Of a DNA stretch of 44,468 bases, positions 26,383 to 33,075 are shown one piece after another (positions within the stretch are counted from its first letter, which is position 1; every line of letters starts with the position of its first letter). The position numbers and the translations under genes are program-made. The notes beneath the pieces were generated by a model, which was given only the letters and a program-made list of their open reading frames with translations, made no database searches and had not been told where the DNA came from. Location of the stretch: positions 1 through 44,468 of the forward strand of contig JBCDBW010000023.1 in the NCBI GenBank assembly GCA_039182965.1. Direction: 5' to 3'. The stretch is from JBCDBW01 sp039182965. GTDB lineage: Bacteria > Verrucomicrobiota > Verrucomicrobiia > Verrucomicrobiales > DEV007.

Positions 26383-27267
26383 ATGCCGACCTCAGATTCC
26401 AGGCTACCCATCCTAAAGACCTATAAGCTATTCATCGGAGGCAAATTCCCTCGCTCCGAAAGCGGCCGCTACCTCACAGCGAAAAACCCTCGCACCGGAG
26501 AATACCTTGCCAACTACTGCCAATCATCACGCAAAGATCTTCGCGACGCCGTAAAAGCAGGGGCAACCGCCCTCAAGACTTGGTCCACCGCCACCCCTTA
26601 TCTCCGCGGACAAATCCTTTACCGCACCGCCGAAATGCTGGAAAGCAGAGCAGAAGCTCTTTCCCACGAACTCCAAAGCTCTGCCGGTCTTTCGCCAAGT
26701 AAAGCCAGAAAGGAAACTACCGCCGCCGTCGACCGTCTCGTCTATTTCGCTGGATGGTGCGATAAATTCGATCAAGTCTTTGGGAGCGTAAATCCAGTCG
26801 CCACTTCCCACTTCAATTTCACCGTGCCCGAACCCTCCGGCGTCGTCGCAATCATTTGCCCGGATACCCCGCCTCTTCTCCCTCTCGTCACCATGCTCTC
26901 AACCGCGATCCTAGCCGGAAATACAGTAGTGATAGTCCCCTCTGAGGCCTATCCTCTCCCTGCAATCACGTTTGCCGAAATTGTTGCCACCAGTGATCTT
27001 CCCCCGGGAGTCGTCAATATCCTCTCAGGAGTTCGCGCAGAGATCGTTCCCCATATCGCTTCCCACATGGAAATCAATGCCGTCCTGGACGGCACGAGTG
27101 TCTCGGAATACAAATCCTCTCTCCAAACCGGTATCGCCAAGAACCTGAAACGAATCTCCTCGCTCCCTTTCGACGAAACAGACTGGTTCTCAGAAGTCGC
27201 CGAAGACCCCTATCGAATATGTGATACCACCGACTTTAAAACCACTTGGCACCCCATCGGTGTCTGA
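26383..27267 (+). CDS. Truncated aldehyde dehydrogenase-like protein lacking catalytic residues
   Basis: This protein of about 294 residues starts at the ATG at 26383 (the longer open frame upstream overlaps the divergent hydrolase). It shows the ALDH N-terminal half: YKLFIGGKFPRSESGRYL, KNPRTGEYLA, LYRTAEMLESRAEALSHEL, VAIICPDTPPLLPLVTML, AILAGNTVVIVPSE and DLPPGVVNILSG. After the coenzyme domain the chain jumps to a short tail ending TDFKTTWHPIGV. The Glu motif (ELGGK type) and the Cys loop (GQxC type) are absent. It therefore cannot be a normal dehydrogenase and is probably a regulatory or structural partner of a catalytic ALDH, as in ALDH16-like systems. No active partner is in the window. 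It overlaps the next gene. Confidence 0.75.
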   Translation: MPTSDSRLPILKTYKLFIGGKFPRSESGRYLTAKNPRTGEYLANYCQSSRKDLRDAVKAGATALKTWSTATPYLRGQILYRTAEMLESRAEALSHELQSSAGLSPSKARKETTAAVDRLVYFAGWCDKFDQVFGSVNPVATSHFNFTVPEPSGVVAIICPDTPPLLPLVTMLSTAILAGNTVVIVPSEAYPLPAITFAEIVATSDLPPGVVNILSGVRAEIVPHIASHMEINAVLDGTSVSEYKSSLQTGIAKNLKRISSLPFDETDWFSEVAEDPYRICDTTDFKTTWHPIGV

Positions 27268-28042
27268 ACGATTGATCCGTTTCTTCGCCATCCTAGCGCT
27301 CGTTGCCCTCGCGTTCTACGCAGGATTCAAAACAGCCTCGCAAGGATCCAAACTTCCAGGAGCTGATCCAGCAAAACACTCAAAGACCCGCATTGACACC
27401 CTTCTCCCAAAAATCATAACTCAAGCGGCGCAGCTTGACCACGCCTCCTTCACCGATGTCATACGTGGCGCTACTGGACATTCTATCCTTCCAGTCAATC
27501 AAAATCTCGAAACGGATCGCGAAATTGTCCAAGCACTTCGCGAAACCTTGGACGAAACACTTCGGCGGATGAACGCGCAGGACAGCCCCGTGCTTGGACT
27601 AGCTCGCATCAATGAAGCAAGCCGATTCTTCGAAGACACCCTTCGCGAACTCCTCAATGCACACCCTGACTTTGCCTGCGCCGTTCCCACCAACGCTCAA
27701 GGCGAAACCCAACGCGCGGGCTATCCCGATCTGCGCCTTGTCCATAAAAAATCAAACCGCATAGTTTATCTCGATCCCAAACTCTTCGATGAGAAAAGCC
27801 AGAACAGCTCACTCCGCACGTTCTATTTTGAACCCAAAACCCGTACCAACAAAGTCCTCGATGACGCCCACCATCTTCTCGTAGGCTTCGCCCACGACGG
27901 AAACGACGGCGCATGGAAATTCCGCAACTGGCATCTCGTCGATCTCTCGCGATTTAAAATCAACTTTAAAGCCGAGTTCCAGGCAGGAAACAAAGACCTT
28001 TATCGCCCCGAACTCGTGATCATTTCCAGTGGCGAGGACTGA
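27221..28042 (+). CDS. Membrane-anchored protein with PD-(D/E)XK-like signature
   Basis: This 273-residue protein is of no family I can name. The ATG at 27221 overlaps the upstream gene by 47 bp; a GTG at 27260 (overlap 8 bp) would start just before the anchor and is a good alternative. A hydrophobic segment at about 20-36 (FFAILALVALAFYAGF) acts as a signal anchor. The body has a helix with conserved-looking acidic residues (ASRFFEDTLRELLNAHPD), then GYPDLRLVH (Pro-Asp at 169-170) and IVYLDPKLF (D185-P-K187). This spacing matches the PD...(D/E)XK core of the restriction-endonuclease fold. If so it would be an exported or periplasm-facing nuclease. This is inference from a short motif; without it the gene is hypothetical. 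Confidence 0.6.
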   Translation: MIPPTLKPLGTPSVSERLIRFFAILALVALAFYAGFKTASQGSKLPGADPAKHSKTRIDTLLPKIITQAAQLDHASFTDVIRGATGHSILPVNQNLETDREIVQALRETLDETLRRMNAQDSPVLGLARINEASRFFEDTLRELLNAHPDFACAVPTNAQGETQRAGYPDLRLVHKKSNRIVYLDPKLFDEKSQNSSLRTFYFEPKTRTNKVLDDAHHLLVGFAHDGNDGAWKFRNWHLVDLSRFKINFKAEFQAGNKDLYRPELVIISSGED

Positions 28043-28076
28043 TTTCTTCGGATATTAGTTCCCGAGGCCGCTTACC

Positions 28077-29294
28077 ATGACCGACGACACCCCACACAAC
28101 GCCTTTAGTCCTATCGACGATGTCATTCAAGATATCCGGGACGGGAAGATGGTAATCGTCACAGACGACGCCAATCGAGAAAACGAAGGCGACCTCGTGG
28201 CCGCTGCTTCAAAGGTGACCCCAGAAATTGTGAATTTCATGGCCATGCACGGTCGGGGCCTGATTTGCACCCCCATCACTGAAGAAACCGCCAAACGCTT
28301 GGATCTTCCCATCATGGTCCAGGAAAACCGCGCAGCCTTCAAAACCAATTTCACCATCTCCGTCGACGCCGCGCAGGGCATCACCACCGGTATCAGCGCA
28401 TACGATCGAGCGGAAACGATTCAAGTCCTCGCTGACCCCGATAGCGTCGCCGCCGATCTCGATCAGCCGGGGCATATCTTTCCGTTACAAGGAAAACTAG
28501 GTGGCGTCCTCCGTCGTGCCGGGCATACCGAAGCCGCGATTGACCTTGCTGTGCTGGCTGGACTAGAACCCGCCGGTATCATCTGCGAAGTCCTGTCCTC
28601 GGACGGTTCGATGGCTCGAATGCCCGAACTTCTCGAGCTGGCCAAGAAGTTCGAACTCAAAATCTGCACCATCGAGTCCCTTATCAATCATCGGCGCACC
28701 CGCGAAAAACTCATCGAACGAGTCGAAACAATCGAGATGCCAACAGACTTTGGCACTTTCTCTTTAAATCTCTATCGCTCCACCATTGATCCCAATGAGC
28801 ATCACATCGCACTCGTAAAAGGGGAGATCGATCCGAACCACCCCACTCTCGTTCGCGTTCACAGTGAATGCCTCACCGGCGATGTCTTCGGCTCCCGCCG
28901 CTGCGACTGTGGCGGGCAACTCCATTCCGCAATGGAACGAATCAATCAGGAAGGACGCGGTGTAATCGTATATATGCGCCAAGAAGGACGCGGTATAGGC
29001 CTGCCCGGAAAACTCCACGCCTACCGACTACAACAGGAGGGCTTCGATACCGTTGAGGCCAACGAGAAGCTTGGCTTTCCTATGGACCTCCGAGACTACG
29101 GGATGGGAGCCCAAATCCTTCACGACATCGGCGTTCGGAAAATACGCCTTATGACCAACAATCCCCGCAAGGTAGTGGGCCTCGAGGGTCACGACCTCAC
29201 CATTGTCGAACAACTCCCAATCGTTGAAGAATCAAATCCTCACAACGAAAAATATCTTCGTACGAAGAAGGAAAAAATGGGGCACCATCTCTAG
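28077..29294 (+). CDS. ribBA: Bifunctional DHBP synthase / GTP cyclohydrolase II
   Basis: This 405-residue protein catalyses both opening steps of riboflavin synthesis. The RibB half (about 10-210) converts ribulose 5-phosphate to 3,4-dihydroxy-2-butanone 4-phosphate and shows the DDANRENEGDLV acid motif, FMAMHGRGLIC, and the GHIFPL and RRAGHTEAAIDL motifs. The RibA half (about 215-400) opens GTP and shows the zinc site SECLTGDVFGSRRCDCG, VYMRQEGRGIGL and DLRDYGMGAQIL. Both halves look active. No FMN riboswitch fits in the 34 bp upstream, so the gene may be transcribed with the two genes before it. ribH follows 69 bp later. Confidence 0.97.
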   Translation: MTDDTPHNAFSPIDDVIQDIRDGKMVIVTDDANRENEGDLVAAASKVTPEIVNFMAMHGRGLICTPITEETAKRLDLPIMVQENRAAFKTNFTISVDAAQGITTGISAYDRAETIQVLADPDSVAADLDQPGHIFPLQGKLGGVLRRAGHTEAAIDLAVLAGLEPAGIICEVLSSDGSMARMPELLELAKKFELKICTIESLINHRRTREKLIERVETIEMPTDFGTFSLNLYRSTIDPNEHHIALVKGEIDPNHPTLVRVHSECLTGDVFGSRRCDCGGQLHSAMERINQEGRGVIVYMRQEGRGIGLPGKLHAYRLQQEGFDTVEANEKLGFPMDLRDYGMGAQILHDIGVRKIRLMTNNPRKVVGLEGHDLTIVEQLPIVEESNPHNEKYLRTKKEKMGHHL

Positions 29295-29363
29295 TCTTTT
29301 TCTCTGGTTCCGTTTTCTCGGTTGCGCCCGCGCGGCCTTTCACTCACCTTGCCCCTCTCTCCC

Positions 29364-29867
29364 ATGTCCAAGACTTCCCTACCGCGCAGACCTCGTATGA
29401 TCGGCCATCGCCAGACGATCGCCATTATCGCGAGCATCTATAATGATGAATACGTGAGCGCGCTAATCAAAGCTGCCCAGACTGAACTGGAGCAGCTCAT
29501 TCCCCAAGCGACCATCCCCTTGCTCCGCGTCCCCGGAGCCTACGAGATTCCCGTTTGTGCCCAATACCTCGCAAAGAAAAGCAAACCCGACGTTATCATC
29601 GCACTCGGTGTTGTCATCCGTGGAGAAACAGCCCACGCCGATCTCGTCGCAAGCTCCGTCTGCGATTCCCTCCAACGAATTGCCACCGAAAATCTCATCC
29701 CCATCATCAACGAGGTCCTCCTTCTCAACAATGCTGAACAAGCCAAGGAAAGATGCATGGGATCACGCATCAATCGAGGGGTGGAAGCCGCCCGCTCCGC
29801 TGCTGGCATGGCGGAAATGTTCCAAAAACTCAGACGCACCTACGCCCAGGAGAAATCCAATGGGTAA
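29364..29867 (+). CDS. ribH: 6,7-dimethyl-8-ribityllumazine synthase
   Basis: Lumazine synthase condenses the RibB product with 5-amino-6-ribitylaminouracil, the penultimate step to riboflavin. It is 167 residues from the ATG at 29364 (MSKTSLP); an upstream in-frame ATG at 29322 lies in the intergenic sequence. Family motifs are IYNDEYVSAL, LLRVPGAYEIPV, and ALGVVIRGETAHADLVASSV, which includes the catalytic His, plus VLLLNNAEQAKER. The enzyme forms pentamers or 60-mer capsids. Its stop overlaps the nusB start by 8 bp. Confidence 0.96.
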   Translation: MSKTSLPRRPRMIGHRQTIAIIASIYNDEYVSALIKAAQTELEQLIPQATIPLLRVPGAYEIPVCAQYLAKKSKPDVIIALGVVIRGETAHADLVASSVCDSLQRIATENLIPIINEVLLLNNAEQAKERCMGSRINRGVEAARSAAGMAEMFQKLRRTYAQEKSNG

Positions 29868-30300
29868 ACGTCGAGAAACGCGGGAAACCGCTCTGCAGAT
29901 CCTCGTGTCCCGCGATCTCCACCGCAACCCCAGCGATGAAGAAAGTGCTGCATTGTGGACCCTCCTGGAATGCAGTGAAAGCGCTCGCGCCACGGGTGAA
30001 AAACTCGTCGCCGAACTTACCCCTCTTCAAGCAGAAATTGATACACGCCTGAAAGAAGTGTGCCAAAATTACGAGATTGATCGACTTTCCACGGTCGATC
30101 GGAACATCCTCCGCATCGCGATCTACGAAATGTTCCACCGCCTCGATATTCCACCAATTGTGTGCATCAATGAAGCTATCGAAATCGCAAAACGCTTCGG
30201 CACCGAGGAATCCGGCCGTTTCGTAAACGGAATCCTTGATCGCCTCAAAGGGCAACTCGATCGCCCGCTTCGCGAGGCGTCTCCTTCCTCCGGCTCCTGA
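29860..30300 (+). CDS. nusB: Transcription antitermination factor NusB
   Basis: This 146-residue all-helical RNA-binding protein joins NusE (S10) on boxA RNA to promote rRNA antitermination. It begins MGKRRETRETALQILVSRDL and has the conserved DRLSTVDRNILRIAIYEM and PIVCINEAIEIAKRFGTEES followed by GRFVNGILDRL, the NusB C-terminal signature. The ATG at 29860 has an AGGAG Shine-Dalgarno within the end of ribH. The ribH-nusB pairing is widespread. Confidence 0.96.
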   Translation: MGKRRETRETALQILVSRDLHRNPSDEESAALWTLLECSESARATGEKLVAELTPLQAEIDTRLKEVCQNYEIDRLSTVDRNILRIAIYEMFHRLDIPPIVCINEAIEIAKRFGTEESGRFVNGILDRLKGQLDRPLREASPSSGS

Positions 30301-30339
30301 TCGCTCCCCACTCCCCTCTCCACCCTTTCTCTAACAACC

Positions 30340-31185
30340 ATGCCCCGCCTCTTCTCTTCGATCCTTGAGAAATTCAAACGTCAGGAAATCGACTGGGACG
30401 AACTCGAGGAAACCCTCATCGCCGGTGATCTTGGAGTTTCACTAACAGTCGAGATCATAGAAAAACTACGCGCCCGAGGAAGAAAACTAAGTGCTGAAGA
30501 TGTCGTCTCAGTCTGCCGCGAAGAAATTGAAGCAATCTTGGGCGACACCCCATCGCCAATAGCACCTCTGGAAGCACGACCAAAAGTAATCCTCGTCGTG
30601 GGAGTCAACGGAGTCGGAAAAACCACATCCATCGCTAAACTAGCAAACCATCTCAAGTCTCAAGGCCACTCTATCCTCCTTGCCGCAGGTGATACTTTCC
30701 GCGCCGCCGCTATCGAACAACTCGAGATCTGGGCCAAGCGGATCGACGTCTCTGTGGTAAAGGGAACCTACCAAGCAGATCCGTCGGCCGTCTGCTTCGA
30801 CGCCTACCAAGCAGCAGTGGCCCGAAATGTCGACTTCCTGATCTGCGATACTGCCGGGCGCCTTCACACTCGACACAACCTGATGGAGGAACTCAAGAAG
30901 ACCTGTCGCACCCTCGGTAAAATCGATGATACCTCACCACACGAGACCCTCCTCGTCGTCGACGCCACAACAGGCTCCAACGCCCGCGCACAAGCAAAAG
31001 AGTTCCATCAAGCACTCTCCCTGACCGGTCTGATCATTACAAAACTGGACGGCTCCGGCAAGGGTGGAGTGGTCGCCGGGATTTGCAGAGAACTGGATAT
31101 CCCCCCCAGATTTATTGGCACCGGCGAGAGTTTGGAAGACTTTCACCCTTTCGATTCTTCAGACTTCGTGTCCAATATCCTTTAG
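30340..31185 (+). CDS. ftsY: Signal recognition particle receptor FtsY
   Basis: The SRP receptor GTPase docks ribosome-nascent chain-SRP complexes at the inner membrane. This 281-residue form has only the N and G domains; the acidic A domain is missing, as in several bacterial groups. Motifs: G1 GVNGVGKTT (88-96), DTFRAAAIEQL, G3 DTAGRLHT, G4 TKLDGSGKGG and closing FIGTGESLEDFHPFD. The N-terminal MPRLFSSILEKFKR amphipathic stretch could serve for membrane contact. It is probably the last gene of the ribBA-ribH-nusB-ftsY unit; its stop lies within a hairpin shared with the convergent downstream gene. Confidence 0.96.
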   Translation: MPRLFSSILEKFKRQEIDWDELEETLIAGDLGVSLTVEIIEKLRARGRKLSAEDVVSVCREEIEAILGDTPSPIAPLEARPKVILVVGVNGVGKTTSIAKLANHLKSQGHSILLAAGDTFRAAAIEQLEIWAKRIDVSVVKGTYQADPSAVCFDAYQAAVARNVDFLICDTAGRLHTRHNLMEELKKTCRTLGKIDDTSPHETLLVVDATTGSNARAQAKEFHQALSLTGLIITKLDGSGKGGVVAGICRELDIPPRFIGTGESLEDFHPFDSSDFVSNIL

Positions 31186-31212
31186 GCTCAGGAAAAGCCT
31201 GACGAACCTAAA
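31181..31212. terminator. Bidirectional hairpin covering both stop codons
   Basis: TTTAGG (31181-31186) pairs with CCTAAA (31207-31212), and inside it CAGG pairs with CCTG around AAAAG. The structure includes the TAG stop of ftsY and, on the other strand, the TAG of the CNNM/CorC gene, separating the two convergent units. There is no long T-run. Confidence 0.5.
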
Positions 31213-32644
31213 TTGCACTTTTGGCTGCCTCGGTTTCTTCCGCGGACGCCCCCTCACTAAGCCCCTCAAGTCTCGGAGGCAATTTCGCAAATCGGACTTG
31301 GACAACGCGCTTGCCATCCGTTTTCGTAATCGTCGCCTCATATCCCTCAATGACAACCGTCTCCCCTTCCTCCGGCAGATGTCCTAGCATGTGCGTAATA
31401 TATCCACCCACTGTCGATACATCCGGGCTCTCCAACTCCAATTCGGTGTGGTCCGCAAGCTCATACAACGCAAGCGTCCCCTCAACCATAAACTCCTCGT
31501 CACTCACCCGCTCGAATTGAGATTCCTCCGAATCAAATTCATCCTGAATGTCTCCCACCAATTCCTCGAGAACATTGTCCAGGGTCACGATCCCTAAGGC
31601 TCCCCCAAACTCGTCCACCACCAACGCGAGGTGCGCGTGACGATTCAGGAAAAACTTCAACAGCCGATCCAAAGGCATCAATTCCGGCACCAGAATCAGT
31701 TCGCGTCGAATGCGTTCCTGCAAATTCGCTCCTTCGCTTCCCATCAGCGCCAACATGTCTTTTATGTGAATTAATCCAAGCGCGCCATCTAGATGGCCAT
31801 CCACCAGAGGAAATCGAGTATGTTTGGATTCAATTGCCTTCGATAAATTCGCATCGAATGGGTCACCCGCATCAAGAGACACTACCTCGCTACGTGGGGT
31901 CATGATGTCCCGGGCCACCAAATCATTCAATTCCAACGCCCGAATCAAAATGTCCCGCTCGGTCTCGGTTACCTCCTCCCGCTTCTCACTCTCCTCCACG
32001 AGGACTGCCAGTTCGTCGGCGCTGTGATGACGATCCTCCATCGTCGGCTCAATCCGAAAAACAAGTTTGATCAACCAGTTAGAAGCTTGGTTCACAATCC
32101 AGATTACTGGCTGAAAAATCTTGTAAAAAAGATACAAAGGCCGCGCTACCCATAGCGATGTAGCTCCCGCCTTCTGAATCCCCAGATACTTGGGAACCTG
32201 CTCTCCCACTACCACGTGGAGGAATGTCACCACGGAATACGAAATGAAGAAAGAGGACCCAAGGACCACCCAATCGGAAACCTCAGGATCAATATAGAAA
32301 AAAGCCGGCTGAACAAGACGCGACACCCACGCAGCTCCGAGGAAACCCAATGCAATAGTTGAAAACGTAATGCCCAGCTGGTTGGCAGACAGATACGTGT
32401 CCAAATTGTCCTGTATGTGCCGCGCTAGCTTTGCCGACTTGTGGCCCTCATCAAGCGAACGATCCAACTGCGCTGCACGCACCTTCACGATCGCAAACTC
32501 CGCCGCCACAAAAAAGCCGTTCAAAAGAAGGAAGACTAAGATGACGATCGCTAGCCAAATAACGCTTGTAGCCGTTCGTCCCTCCCACGTCGTTGCCACA
32601 TCCCCGATGGAATAAACCTGAAGTAACGCCTCCCCTGCCGTCAT
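31208..32644 (-). CDS. CNNM/CorC-HlyC family transporter-like protein
   Basis: This 478-residue inner-membrane protein follows the standard architecture: a DUF21/CNNM transmembrane domain (about 25-215, beginning IWLAIVILVFLLLNGFFVAA with the conserved GFFVAAEFAIVKVR), then a CBS pair (about 235-345, MTPRSEVVSLDA ... HIKDML). Next comes VVDEFGGALGIVTLDNVLEELVGDI and a C-terminal CorC_HlyC domain (about 370-450). Members take part in Mg2+/cobalt handling; haemolysin names in this family are historical. The ATG at 32644 has GGAG eight bases upstream. It is encoded downstream of the FmdB zinc-ribbon gene. Confidence 0.9.
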   Translation of the reverse strand: MTAGEALLQVYSIGDVATTWEGRTATSVIWLAIVILVFLLLNGFFVAAEFAIVKVRAAQLDRSLDEGHKSAKLARHIQDNLDTYLSANQLGITFSTIALGFLGAAWVSRLVQPAFFYIDPEVSDWVVLGSSFFISYSVVTFLHVVVGEQVPKYLGIQKAGATSLWVARPLYLFYKIFQPVIWIVNQASNWLIKLVFRIEPTMEDRHHSADELAVLVEESEKREEVTETERDILIRALELNDLVARDIMTPRSEVVSLDAGDPFDANLSKAIESKHTRFPLVDGHLDGALGLIHIKDMLALMGSEGANLQERIRRELILVPELMPLDRLLKFFLNRHAHLALVVDEFGGALGIVTLDNVLEELVGDIQDEFDSEESQFERVSDEEFMVEGTLALYELADHTELELESPDVSTVGGYITHMLGHLPEEGETVVIEGYEATITKTDGKRVVQVRFAKLPPRLEGLSEGASAEETEAAKSAI

Positions 32645-32692
32645 CGAAACACTCCTTTCCTCTCTCCTCCACCCAGGCGGATAGTCGATCGT

Positions 32693-32711
32693 GCCGGGGC
32701 CGAACCCCGGC
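32693..32711 (-). other. GC-rich hairpin between fmdB-like and CNNM genes
   Basis: A perfect 7-bp stem GCCGGGG/CCCCGGC encloses a 5-nt loop (TTCGG in the sense of the genes). It lies 38 bp past the FmdB-like stop and about 48 bp before the CNNM start. No T-run follows, so it may protect RNA ends or modulate readthrough. Confidence 0.35.
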
Positions 32712-32749
32712 GACTCTCGCTCCCTTCACTGTCGTCGCCATCAGGATTC

Positions 32750-33001
32750 TTAGAGCTTTTCATAGACCCCTTTATCACGACGCTTTAGGACGGAGAATCC
32801 CGCCGACTTCGCGTCGGTCACTGACAACGGCTTAGTAAGTTTTGGCGTATTTACCTGCGAGATCAACTTCTTCACTGGCTGCTTACACATGGGACACACG
32901 TCCAACGCCGGTCGTTCCACCGGGCGACGCAATTCAAATCCGCTCCGACAAACGTGACAGCTTTCCTCTGGGCTGATCGCTATGTATTCGTAAATGGGCA
33001 T
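32750..33001 (-). CDS. FmdB-family zinc ribbon protein
   Basis: This 83-residue protein has the FmdB/CxxC_CxxC_SSSS pattern: MPIYEYIAIS start, C-H-V-C at 15-18, and C-P-M-C at 36-39, which would bind one zinc. The usual serine-rich tail is replaced by a basic region ending VLKRRDKGVYEKL. The family is widespread but of uncertain role; a regulatory or nucleic-acid-binding function is often suggested. It lies between the PEGA/FGE-repeat gene and the CNNM gene on the same strand. Confidence 0.85.
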   Translation of the reverse strand: MPIYEYIAISPEESCHVCRSGFELRRPVERPALDVCPMCKQPVKKLISQVNTPKLTKPLSVTDAKSAGFSVLKRRDKGVYEKL

Positions 33002-33075
33002 TGTTCCAGCGTGAAACAGCTAAGATACGTCCAGAATCTCTCGAAAATCAAACCCTCTCTCGTTGGATCAGGCCC

